Source: Syntrophothermus sp. UBA1445
GTDB taxonomy: Bacteria; Bacillota; Syntrophomonadia; Syntrophomonadales; DTU052
Reading direction: 5' to 3'
NCBI GenBank assembly: GCA_002329495.1
Contig: DCTH01000013.1
Span: forward strand, 10,345 to 24,205
DNA: 13,861 bases
Position numbers and translations under genes: made by a program. Positions 1-7,791 of the stretch are shown here, piece by piece. A model generated the notes under the pieces. It made no database searches. It was not told the origin of the DNA and was given only the letters and a program-made list of their open reading frames with translations. Each line of letters begins with the position of its first letter. The first letter of the stretch is position 1.

Positions 1-38
1 CTGGTGTTTCGATACTTGTAGCCTTCAGCTAACGTGAA

Positions 39-46
39 GAGGAAGG
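39..46 (+). promoter_or_regulatory. Ribosome binding site fixing the first gene's start
   Basis: The sequence GAGGAAGG lies 8 bases before the ATG at 55. An in-frame GTG at 34 would add seven residues, but it precedes this site and has no Shine-Dalgarno sequence of its own. The ATG at 55 is therefore the better start for the phosphatase gene. Confidence 0.7.
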
Positions 47-54
47 TTAAGCGT

Positions 55-1419
55 ATGGACTCTTTGATAGACCTATTTATAAGCCTTATCAACAGTATGG
101 CGGTAATAATTGTAGTTGCTTATGTAATTACCCGCAGTCATTTCTACACGGAAATACTGGAAAAGAAACTCACTCCCGTCAACCAGCTTCTTCTGGTGAT
201 GATCTTTGGTGTCTTCTCCATCTACGGGACCCTCAGCGGGATCAAGGTCTTTGATGCCTACGCCAATATCCGCGACCTGGGTCCGGCTATCGCCGGACTT
301 ATTGGAGGGCCCTGGGTGGGGCTGGGTGCCGGATTGATTGGAGCAGCCCATCGGTTCCTGCAGGGGGGATTCACCGAACTGGCCTGCTCCACAGCAACCA
401 TTGTAGCGGGCCTGATGGCCGGTCTGGTGTACAAGTGGAAAAGAGGCGAGTTCATCGGGGTCAGCGGGGCAGTAATCTTCGCGATTGTGGTGGAACTCGT
501 TCACATGGGCTTGACCCTGCTGCTCAGCCGCCCCTTCGACCAGGCGGTGGTGGTGGTTAAAACCGTAATTGGACCCATGGTGGTTGCCAATGCTATGGGA
601 ATGGGAGTCTTCGCCTTCATAATCTCCAATCTGATGAAAGAGAGGGCTACCGAGGCCGAGAAGAGGCAGATTGAGGGAGAACTCCTGGTGGCCCGGGAGA
701 TTCAGATGAGTATTGTACCCCGTATCTTCCCGCCCTTCCCCGAACGATTCGAATTTGAGATCAATGCGGTTCTGGAACCAGCTAAAGAAGTTGGCGGCGA
801 CTTTTACGACTTTTTCTTTATTGATGACAATCATCTCTTTTTTGTAATTGGAGATGTTTCCGGTAAGGGTGTACCGGCTTCTCTGTTCATGGCCGTCACC
901 AAGACCTTATTCCGGGTTGAGGCCAATTTGGAGACTGGTCCCCAGGATGTGATGTCCCGGGTAAATAACGCCTTGTGCCGCGATAATGATACGGGGATGT
1001 TTGTAACTGTTTTCTGCGGAATACTGGATACCGGTACCGGGCGGGTCCAGTATGCTAACGGAGGCCATAACCCTCCTTATGTGGTGCGCCGTAATGGCCG
1101 TATCGAGAACCTGTCAGCAGGGGGAGTGGCTCTGGGGATAATTGAAGAGGTGAGCTACAAACCGGTTGAAATCGTATTAGACAAAAATGAGCTACTGGTG
1201 ATGTTTACTGATGGAGTGACGGAGGCCATGGACAGGAAAGGTAACCTGTTTACCGAGGACAGGTTGATTGAAACCTTAGCGAGCTATCAGGGGATCGGGG
1301 TCGAAGAGACTACCGAAAATATACTGTCTGCGGTTCGCAGTTATGCGGCTGGTGCGGCCCAATCCGATGATATTACCATTCTGGTTCTTAAATACCTGAT
1401 GAGCGGTATTAGTGATTAG
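55..1419 (+). CDS. Membrane SpoIIE/RsbU-type PP2C phosphatase with LytS-like 5TM sensor
   Basis: Predicted 454-residue membrane-bound serine phosphatase that would dephosphorylate STAS anti-sigma-factor antagonists. Residues about 1-195 form five to six hydrophobic segments. They carry the 5TMR-LYT signature seen in LytS and YpdA/BtsS sensors, including N-x-R-D-L-G, GGPWVGLGAGLIG, HRF-x-x-GGFT and a following ACSTATIVAGL stretch. A short helical linker (about 196-215) leads to a complete PP2C domain. It has the metal-binding motifs GGDFYD (D249), GDVSGKGVPA (D267), the GGHNPP loop, FTDGVTEA (D386) and QSDD (D438/D439), so it should be active. It is first in a run with a STAS protein and an RsbW-like kinase, its natural substrate and opponent. 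LytS-type sensors elsewhere respond to pyruvate or related overflow metabolites; the ligand here is unknown. Confidence 0.93.
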   Translation: MDSLIDLFISLINSMAVIIVVAYVITRSHFYTEILEKKLTPVNQLLLVMIFGVFSIYGTLSGIKVFDAYANIRDLGPAIAGLIGGPWVGLGAGLIGAAHRFLQGGFTELACSTATIVAGLMAGLVYKWKRGEFIGVSGAVIFAIVVELVHMGLTLLLSRPFDQAVVVVKTVIGPMVVANAMGMGVFAFIISNLMKERATEAEKRQIEGELLVAREIQMSIVPRIFPPFPERFEFEINAVLEPAKEVGGDFYDFFFIDDNHLFFVIGDVSGKGVPASLFMAVTKTLFRVEANLETGPQDVMSRVNNALCRDNDTGMFVTVFCGILDTGTGRVQYANGGHNPPYVVRRNGRIENLSAGGVALGIIEEVSYKPVEIVLDKNELLVMFTDGVTEAMDRKGNLFTEDRLIETLASYQGIGVEETTENILSAVRSYAAGAAQSDDITILVLKYLMSGISD

Positions 1420-1445
1420 GCAGGGCATCTAATCGGGTACGCGCC

Positions 1446-1465
1446 CTGATAATTAAAATTATCAG
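1446..1465. repeat. Perfect 9-bp palindrome upstream of the STAS gene
   Basis: CTGATAATT and AATTATCAG face each other across a 2-base centre, between the phosphatase stop (1419) and the STAS ribosome site (1476). It could be an operator or a weak AT-rich hairpin. There is no T-run, so it is not a convincing terminator. Confidence 0.5.
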
Positions 1466-1491
1466 ATCCAGAAAAAAAGGAGGCAGCGAAA

Positions 1492-1827
1492 TTGTTAAAA
1501 ATAAGTGAGAGGAAGCAGGGTGATATCCTGGTACTGGGACTTGAGGGGAGGCTGGATGCCAGTACGTCAAGCACCCTGGAAACGCGTCTGTCAGGTTCGA
1601 TTGCGAGTGGACAAATCAAAATAGTCTTGGACTTTTCATCCCTGGATTACATAAGCAGTGCTGGACTGAGAGTTCTCCTCATGGGTGCCAAAAGGACAAA
1701 AAATGCCAGTGGCAAACTCGCCCTTGCGGGCCTCAAGAGTCATGTCAGAGAAGTATTTGATATTGCCGGATTTAGCTCCATCCTGTCAATCTTTTCGTCA
1801 CCGGACGAAGCTACTAATTCCTTTTAA
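1492..1827 (+). CDS. STAS-domain anti-sigma-factor antagonist (RsbV/SpoIIAA-like)
   Basis: A 111-residue single-domain STAS protein. In partner switching such proteins bind and sequester an RsbW/SpoIIAB-type kinase when unphosphorylated, and are inactivated when the kinase phosphorylates a conserved serine. The fold-defining parts are visible: an N-terminal strand with L-E-G-R-L-D-A (about 17-23), the central LDFSSLDYISSAGLRVLL motif (46-63) holding the phosphorylatable serine (S55 or S56), and the C-terminal V-R-E-V-F-D-I-A-G-F helix. The start is TTG at 1492, fixed by a near-perfect AAAGGAGG at 1476-1483 with an 8-base spacer. It sits between its probable phosphatase and its probable kinase, so it is likely the core switch element of the cassette. 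Confidence 0.92.
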   Translation: MLKISERKQGDILVLGLEGRLDASTSSTLETRLSGSIASGQIKIVLDFSSLDYISSAGLRVLLMGAKRTKNASGKLALAGLKSHVREVFDIAGFSSILSIFSSPDEATNSF

Positions 1828-1906
1828 ATCGTAGCGTTCTTGGCCCAAGTATTCGACCCTGTCAGCGTCTCAGTAGACCCCCATATCTATTAACGGAGGG
1901 ATAGCA

Positions 1907-2338
1907 ATGAATCTTGATATGATCGAGCAGGTATTCCCTGCAAATGTTGAGGAGGTTCCCGTGGTCGTAGAACACGTGTCTGGTTTAGCCGAATTGGCGG
2001 GTGTTCATCCCAAGCGAATTATGCATCTCGAACTGGCAGTAGAGGAAGCGGTAATGAATATCTGCAGTTATGCCTATGAGAAGCCACCCGGCACGGTAAC
2101 CGTTCGGGTTTCAAGTGAGGACGACCGCCTTACGGTGCAGCTTATTGATGAAGGGGTTCCATTCGACCCCCTGTCCCTGGAAGAGCCCGACATCAAAGCT
2201 GCGCTGGAAGACAGGAAGATTGGAGGACTGGGGGTCTTACTGATTCGCCGGGTAATGGATGAGGTTCATTATCAACGGAAAGACGGTTTGAACATCCTGA
2301 CTATGGCCATGCTTATGAATCAACAACCGGAACAGTGA
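1907..2338 (+). CDS. RsbW/SpoIIAB-like anti-sigma serine kinase (HATPase_c_2)
   Basis: A 143-residue cytoplasmic GHKL-type ATPase. Its N-box helix reads ELAVEEAVMNICSYAY (about 42-57, with E46/E47 and N51), the G1 box is IDEGVPFDP (80-88) and the G2 box is KIGGLGVLLIRRVMDEV (104-120), followed by H-Y-Q-R and G-L-N-I-L. This is the standard RsbW-family layout, and the length is usual. These kinases phosphorylate STAS antagonists and, when free, hold a sigma factor or another target inactive. The start ATG has GGAGGG at 1895-1900 with a 6-base spacer. No sigma gene lies downstream, although classic cassettes place one there, so the bound target must be encoded elsewhere or be a different kind of protein. 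Confidence 0.9.
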   Translation: MNLDMIEQVFPANVEEVPVVVEHVSGLAELAGVHPKRIMHLELAVEEAVMNICSYAYEKPPGTVTVRVSSEDDRLTVQLIDEGVPFDPLSLEEPDIKAALEDRKIGGLGVLLIRRVMDEVHYQRKDGLNILTMAMLMNQQPEQ

Positions 2339-2452
2339 CCATCAGTGGTAGGCCGAAATCAGGGCCGATAGCCGATATTCAGGAAGGCGGAATTGTCGGC
2401 TGGATGGCTTTGGTGTTTAGGTTTTTCCGGCGTTAGTTAGGGGGAGGTACTA

Positions 2453-5400
2453 ATGTTATTTCCTAAAGGAATCCGGTTACTAATCGGTTTTCTGACAGTT
2501 GGCTTTATGATGTTTGGCATCCTGATTCCCGGTGCGGCATGGGCCGCTCCTTCCAGTCAGGGGGATCAGTTGCGGACCGTGATATCTCAAATGACCCTGG
2601 AGGAAAAGGTCGGGCAGATGTTTATGGTTGATTTCCGGCAGTGGGACGGTAAGAATGTGATGGAGATCAACCCGGACATTGAAAAGGTAATTAAGAAGTA
2701 CCGCCCAGGCGGGGTTATCCTCTTTAAAGAGAATGTAGTTAATACCGATCAGACGGTGCGGCTGGTGGATCAGTTGCAGAGAGCTTCCGGAAGCGTGCCG
2801 CTCCTGATGGCCATTGACCAGGAGGGGGGACTGGTGGCCCGGATCGAATATGGAACCATGATGCCCGGCAACATGGCTTTGGGAGCAATTGACTCCCCGA
2901 AGGACGCCATGCTGGCCGGTGAGATAACGGGACGTGAGCTCAAGGCCCTGGGGATCAACGTTAACCTGGCCCCGGTGGTGGATGTCAACATTAACCCGGA
3001 TAACCCGGTAATTGGGGTGCGATCATTCGGGTCTGATCCCGCCAGGGTTGGCGAACTGGCGGTTGCGTACATAAAGGGGCTTGATGCTGCGGGAGTAGCC
3101 TCTGCTGCCAAACATTTCCCCGGTCATGGAGATACCGCGGTAGATTCTCATTTGGCCCTGCCTACCTTGCCACATGACCTTAACCGCCTGCAACAGGTGG
3201 AACTGAAACCATTCCAGATGGCTATCGACCAGGGAGTGGACATGATACTTTCAGCTCATGTCACCTTCCCGGTTATTGATAACACCAAGGTGAAGTCGCT
3301 GAAGGACGGTCAGGAGATTTCGATTCCGGCCACCCTTTCTGCACGGGTAATGACCGACCTCCTGCGCAACCGGATGGGGTTTACGGGAATAATCATCACC
3401 GATGCCCTGAAAGGGATGAACGCAATCAATGATAATTTCGGCACCGAAGAGGCCGTAGTTGGTGCGATAAAGGCCGGGAGTGACATCATCCTCATGCCCG
3501 CCGATCTGGATAAGGCATATAACGCGGTGCTGGGAGCGATAGAGAAAGGAGAGATTCCAGAGAGCAGGATTGATCAGTCCGTCGAGCGGATCCTGGCCCT
3601 CAAGGTAAAACGGGGTATCATCCAAATCGGTGAAAATGGAATTAAACCGGGAGCGGGCATCACGACCGGACTGGACAGCAAACTCCAACAGGCTCGTGAG
3701 GTAGTGGGTCGCTCGTCCAATCTGCGCGTGGGACAGGAACTGGCGGAGCGAGCGGTCACCCTGCTGAAAAATGATAATAACCTCCTGCCGTTTGAATTAC
3801 GCGACCAGTCGCGGATCGTGATCCTGGCACCCTATGAGGAATACCTCGAACCCATGGTGCAAACCCTGCAGGAGATGGTTAAGGCGAGGGCCATCACCGG
3901 GGTGGATATAAAAGCATTCGCTTACACCGAGATAAAGACTCTGACAGCGGAACAGAGAGCCGCTATTGATGCTGCTGACTACGTGGTGTTGGGAAGCTAC
4001 AGCAGTAATACGGCCACCCGAAATCCCGGCCAGCACTGGATACCTGATTTTGTCTCGGAAGTGGTCGATTATACCAACCTGATTAACCGGCCTACCGCGG
4101 TTATGGCAATCCGTAATCCTTACGACATCATGTACCTACCGAAAGCCCAGGCTTATCTCTGCGTGTATGGACGGGCAGCGGGGCCCAATACCCCCGCCGG
4201 GATTAAAGCGATTTTTGGGGAGATCAACCCGCAGGGGAAACTGCCGGTAGCCATACCCACCGCAGACGGGAAAAGCATTCTTTATGCTCGGGGCCATGGA
4301 CTTACTTATAAGACCTCAGCTACGGTCCGGAGTTGGCAGTATGAATTGATAAAGAAGCTCCGGGATAAAAATTCGGGCTTTACCGACACCTTGAATCACT
4401 GGGCGGCAAAGAGCATCAACCGGTTGAAGCTGATCGGACTGGTGAAGGGTTACCCCGATGGCAGCTACCGCCCGGGCAACCTGGTCAGTCAGAAGGATGC
4501 GGCAACGGTGGCCATGAAACTGGCGGATCCGCCACTGAATCAGTCGCTGGTTAACATAACGTCACAGCAGCCGGCCACCCGTCTGCAAGCCGCCTTGTGG
4601 CTGGCGGATATGGCGGGATTACAGCCAGTTGATAGCATTGCTCCGCCATTTAAGGACCTGTCCGGGGTCCCTTCCCAGTACATTGGATACCTGCAGGCTC
4701 TCTATCAGCAGGGGGTTATATGCGGCACTCCGGCGGGGAAGTTTGAACCGCAGCAGCCCGTGACCCGGGCGGAGCTGGCGGTAATGACTGAGAGGATTCT
4801 GCAGATCGGCAAGGAACCCAACCTCTCACCGGATGTGTGTCCAGAGTTGCATGCCCTGCGGATTCATGTGCAGGAGCAGCTTGACTCCATGGACCGGGAT
4901 CTGGCCCTAGCTGCCTACAAGATCTCCCAGACCGGCCTGACCGGGCAACAGACGCGTTCGATTCTGAATCGACTGGCTGCCGACCATGAGGGAGTATTCG
5001 ACACCTGTACAGTTAACCGCCAGGGGATCATGACTACGGTTGAACCCGCTATTTATAAGGAATTTGAGGGGTCGGACATCAGTGACCAGGAACAGGTGGT
5101 AAGACTCCAACAAACGAAAGCCCCGGTACTCAGCAACGCTTTTATCGCCGTGGAGGGCTTTGCCGCAGCCGACCTGGAAAGACCGGTCTTTTCGTCTGAC
5201 CGGGAACTGGCAGGGTCCGTCAGCATGCTGCTCGAACCCGGGAAGTTGTTTACCCCCTTTACGAGATCCTTCCCGGAATTTGAGATGATGGTGGTGCAGA
5301 AGGATGGCTTCATTCTCTTTGACAGCGATCCGACCCAGATTGGTCGCAACGCCTTTACCGATCCGTTGTACCAGTCATTCCCCGATCTGCTGAATCTGTG

Positions 5401-6367
5401 CCGGCAGATAACCGCTAAGCGATACGGCAAGGGCACTTATTCGTTCTGGGACGAGAATCGGCTGCAGGTGGTAGAAAAGACAGCATATTGGAGTACCGTG
5501 GGGCTTCATGGCACCGATTGGCGGGTAGTGATGATTCCCAGAGTTGCGGTGAATACTGGTCAGGGTGATAAACCGCAGGTGATGGTGGAGGAGCCGCGGC
5601 AGGACCCGGTCAAACCTACTCCCGGCAACAGCAGTACGGCCCACGGACCAGTCGTCCCGGTCGGGCAAGATACTGCTTACCAGGTTTCATTGATCGATGC
5701 CCTTCTCATTGGGCTATATGATGGTACGGTATCTATCGGGGAACTGAAACAGCACGGAGATATGGGTATTGGAACCTTTAACCGTTTGGACGGCGAGATG
5801 CTGGCCCTGGATGGGATCTTTTACAAGATGAGATACAACGGGCAGGCCATTCCCGTGCCGGATAGCGAGACTACGCCCTTTGCGGCGGTGACCTTTTTCA
5901 ATACCGATCAAAGGTTATCACTGGCGGATATCGGGAGCTATAACCTGCTGCAGGATAAACTAAAGAGCTTGATAACCAATCCCAACATCTTTTATGCCAT
6001 TCGTATTGACGGGGAGTTTGACTATGTCAAGGCGCGTTCCGTGCCACCCCAGGAGAAACCATATCCGCCGCTCAGCCAGGTGACAGATAAACAACCTACC
6101 TTTGAATACCACCAGGTAAAGGGAACGATAGCTGGCTTCTGGTGTCCGGATTACGTGGAAGGTATTAATGTACCTGGTTTCCACCTGCACTTCATAACGG
6201 AAGACCGTACTTCGGGAGGGCATTTATTGGAGTGCCGGCTTACCAGGGGAACGGCCCTGCTGGATTTAACACCCGAACTGCACCTTAACCTCCCCACCAC
6301 CGCTGATTTTGCCGGTCTTGATTTGACACCGGACCGGGGAGGGGAACTGGAGAAGGTTGAGAAGTAG
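2453..6367 (+). CDS. Secreted fusion: GH3 beta-N-acetylhexosaminidase, SLH, Cache and acetolactate decarboxylase
   Basis: One open frame of 1304 residues, with ATG 5 bases after GGGGGAGG (2440-2447). Residues 1-32 are a signal peptide ending A-W-A-A. Residues about 40-395 are a NagZ-type GH3 domain with IDQEGG (121-126), KHFPGHGDTAVDSH (220-233; Asp231/His233 match the general-acid dyad) and ITDALKG (nucleophile Asp317). Residues about 430-620 are the GH3 C-terminal domain. SLH segments lie at about 643-691 and 733-783, with a partial copy between them. Residues about 800-1030 resemble an extracellular Cache sensor (DGFILFDSD, QIGRNAFTDPLY, TDWRVVMIP). A Pro-rich linker leads to a complete alpha-acetolactate decarboxylase (about 1076-1290) with zinc ligands His1244, His1246 and His1257, plus Thr1108, Glu1115 and Arg1195. 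Expected roles are release of GlcNAc from wall muropeptides and conversion of acetolactate to acetoin outside the membrane. It sits inside the partner-switching operon. Confidence 0.9.
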   Translation: MLFPKGIRLLIGFLTVGFMMFGILIPGAAWAAPSSQGDQLRTVISQMTLEEKVGQMFMVDFRQWDGKNVMEINPDIEKVIKKYRPGGVILFKENVVNTDQTVRLVDQLQRASGSVPLLMAIDQEGGLVARIEYGTMMPGNMALGAIDSPKDAMLAGEITGRELKALGINVNLAPVVDVNINPDNPVIGVRSFGSDPARVGELAVAYIKGLDAAGVASAAKHFPGHGDTAVDSHLALPTLPHDLNRLQQVELKPFQMAIDQGVDMILSAHVTFPVIDNTKVKSLKDGQEISIPATLSARVMTDLLRNRMGFTGIIITDALKGMNAINDNFGTEEAVVGAIKAGSDIILMPADLDKAYNAVLGAIEKGEIPESRIDQSVERILALKVKRGIIQIGENGIKPGAGITTGLDSKLQQAREVVGRSSNLRVGQELAERAVTLLKNDNNLLPFELRDQSRIVILAPYEEYLEPMVQTLQEMVKARAITGVDIKAFAYTEIKTLTAEQRAAIDAADYVVLGSYSSNTATRNPGQHWIPDFVSEVVDYTNLINRPTAVMAIRNPYDIMYLPKAQAYLCVYGRAAGPNTPAGIKAIFGEINPQGKLPVAIPTADGKSILYARGHGLTYKTSATVRSWQYELIKKLRDKNSGFTDTLNHWAAKSINRLKLIGLVKGYPDGSYRPGNLVSQKDAATVAMKLADPPLNQSLVNITSQQPATRLQAALWLADMAGLQPVDSIAPPFKDLSGVPSQYIGYLQALYQQGVICGTPAGKFEPQQPVTRAELAVMTERILQIGKEPNLSPDVCPELHALRIHVQEQLDSMDRDLALAAYKISQTGLTGQQTRSILNRLAADHEGVFDTCTVNRQGIMTTVEPAIYKEFEGSDISDQEQVVRLQQTKAPVLSNAFIAVEGFAAADLERPVFSSDRELAGSVSMLLEPGKLFTPFTRSFPEFEMMVVQKDGFILFDSDPTQIGRNAFTDPLYQSFPDLLNLCRQITAKRYGKGTYSFWDENRLQVVEKTAYWSTVGLHGTDWRVVMIPRVAVNTGQGDKPQVMVEEPRQDPVKPTPGNSSTAHGPVVPVGQDTAYQVSLIDALLIGLYDGTVSIGELKQHGDMGIGTFNRLDGEMLALDGIFYKMRYNGQAIPVPDSETTPFAAVTFFNTDQRLSLADIGSYNLLQDKLKSLITNPNIFYAIRIDGEFDYVKARSVPPQEKPYPPLSQVTDKQPTFEYHQVKGTIAGFWCPDYVEGINVPGFHLHFITEDRTSGGHLLECRLTRGTALLDLTPELHLNLPTTADFAGLDLTPDRGGELEKVEK

Positions 6368-6416
6368 TCGACCCTTTTTGGTTAGTTAACATAACATACG
6401 AGGGAAGGACAGTATT

Positions 6417-6764
6417 ATGGGCAGCAGTATCACAATACACAGGGAACAGATCCAGGATTTCAGGGAGCTCAAAGTAACCGGCCGACTGGATTCCGGTACT
6501 ACTCCTCAGTTGTCACAGGCATTGGAAGAAGAGGTTAAAGCAGGCCACAACCGGGTTATGCTGAACCTGCTGGAGGTTGAGTTTTTGAGTTCCGCTGCTA
6601 TCAGGGTATTGCTTCAATATTACAAGGAATGTCGCAAGCGTCAGGGATTCCTGGTGGTTCAGCCCTCTGCAGCGGTGCGTTCGACCCTGACCATGGTAGG
6701 TATGACTGATTTGTTTTCCAGCCCGGCGCGGATTAATAAAAAGGTGGTTGATATTGATATATAG
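6417..6764 (+). CDS. STAS-domain protein with atypical switch motif
   Basis: A 115-residue STAS protein following the secreted fusion gene by 49 bases. The ribosome site is AGGGAAGGA (6401-6409) with a 7-base spacer. The N-terminal T-G-R-L-D-S motif and the central V-E-F-L-S-S-A-A-I-R-V-L-L segment (about 54-66) identify the family. The phosphorylatable serine (S58 or S59) is kept. However, the usual glycine of S-S-A-G-L is alanine followed by isoleucine, and the usual D-x-S before it is L-N-L-L-E. It may bind the RsbW-like kinase with altered affinity or respond to a different kinase. It is probably cytoplasmic and cotranscribed with the genes on both sides. Confidence 0.86.
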   Translation: MGSSITIHREQIQDFRELKVTGRLDSGTTPQLSQALEEEVKAGHNRVMLNLLEVEFLSSAAIRVLLQYYKECRKRQGFLVVQPSAAVRSTLTMVGMTDLFSSPARINKKVVDIDI

Positions 6765-6865
6765 GCAAGAAACCACCACAGCTCAGCACTGGATAATGGT
6801 GAATGAGCTTTTATGGGGATCGTAAGAACACCAGTCAATTTCACAGCTTACTACAATCGGCCGAT

Positions 6866-6874
6866 AAGGAGAGG
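6866..6874 (+). promoter_or_regulatory. Ribosome binding site deciding the acetyltransferase start
   Basis: AAGGAGAGG lies 9 bases before ATG 6884. The longer frame opening at ATG 6803 lacks any Shine-Dalgarno match and would add a 27-residue N-terminal tail not expected for the family. Confidence 0.7.
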
Positions 6875-6883
6875 ATAACCAAT

Positions 6884-7744
6884 ATGAAACGGTTTCTTGA
6901 TGGGATGCTGAACGTGCGCGCCATGGACCGGAATGAAGTACAGCTCGCTATTGACTGGGCAGCCGCCGAAGGGTGGAATCCTGGTATTCATGATGCGGAG
7001 TGTTTTTATTTCGCTGATCCCCATGGTTTTTTCCTGGCCGATTATGAGGGACAACCAGTCGGATGCGTTTCCGCCGTCCGTTATGATAACACCTTCGCGT
7101 TTGTAGGACTCTACCTGGTTAAGCCGGAGCTTCGTGGTCAGGGGATTGGCTCGGCCCTGGCTGACCGGGTTTTTAAATACCTTGAAGGGGTGGAGTCGAT
7201 CGGCAATGATGCGGTGATTGAGCAGCAGGATAACTACACCCGTTACGGGTTCCGTATGGCCCACCGCAACATCCGTTACCGGGGGAATAGTATGAACTGT
7301 GAGCCGGAATCAACAGGCATCGTGGAGTTGGGAGAATTCTCATTCTATGAACTGCTGCGTTATGACCGGACGATGTTTCCGACTCCCCGTACCCAGTTTT
7401 TGCGGTGCTGGATCAGTCAGCCCGGCGGCACGGCATTGGGTTTTACCCGTGGTCAAGGACTACTGGGGTATGGAGTCATGAGGAAGTGCCGTCAGGGATA
7501 TAAGATCGGGCCGCTTTTTGCTGATAATGAAGAGGTGGCAGAGGCTTTATTCATTGCATTGACTGCCCGGGTCGGGAAAGAGGAGTTTTACCTGGATATC
7601 CCGGAGCCCAATCCAGGAGCGATGGCCCTGGTTAAAAGGCATAACCTGGAGCCGGTCTTTGAGACGGGACGCATGTTCATCGGGAAACCACCGGTCATTC
7701 CGATGTCCAAATTGTTCGGCATCAGCACCTTCGAACTGGGCTAA
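6884..7744 (+). CDS. GNAT acetyltransferase with C-terminal YitH-like domain
   Basis: A predicted 286-residue cytoplasmic N-acetyltransferase using acetyl-CoA (or another acyl-CoA). The N-terminal GNAT fold runs over residues about 10-130 and carries the acyl-CoA pyrophosphate loop R-G-Q-G-I-G-S-A-L (about 84-92), preceded by the usual strand V-G-L-Y-L-V-K-P-E-L. The C-terminal part, about 160-286, resembles the Acetyltransf_18/YitH-type extension, with K-I-G-P-L-F-A-D-N and E-P-V-F-E-T-G-R-M-F near the end. Its substrate cannot be read from the sequence. It sits between two STAS genes in the partner-switching operon, so it could modify a component of that system, or acetylate an amino sugar or wall-derived substrate; both are inference. 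An upstream ATG at 6803 is possible but lacks a ribosome site. Confidence 0.85.
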   Translation: MKRFLDGMLNVRAMDRNEVQLAIDWAAAEGWNPGIHDAECFYFADPHGFFLADYEGQPVGCVSAVRYDNTFAFVGLYLVKPELRGQGIGSALADRVFKYLEGVESIGNDAVIEQQDNYTRYGFRMAHRNIRYRGNSMNCEPESTGIVELGEFSFYELLRYDRTMFPTPRTQFLRCWISQPGGTALGFTRGQGLLGYGVMRKCRQGYKIGPLFADNEEVAEALFIALTARVGKEEFYLDIPEPNPGAMALVKRHNLEPVFETGRMFIGKPPVIPMSKLFGISTFELG

Positions 7745-7791
7745 GTGGTATGCTTCGAATGCAAACTGTTCCGGGAAAGGAGTAGATACAT

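Noticed and set aside
73..834. Long minus-strand frame opposite the phosphatase gene
   Set aside because: The plus strand codes for a complete, motif-rich protein; the opposite frame has low-complexity His/Gly text and no ribosome site.
2393..2421. Possible sigma-A promoter (TTGTCG, 17 bases, TTTAGG) before the fusion gene
   Set aside because: The -10 matches the consensus poorly, and short gaps favour readthrough from the upstream signalling genes.
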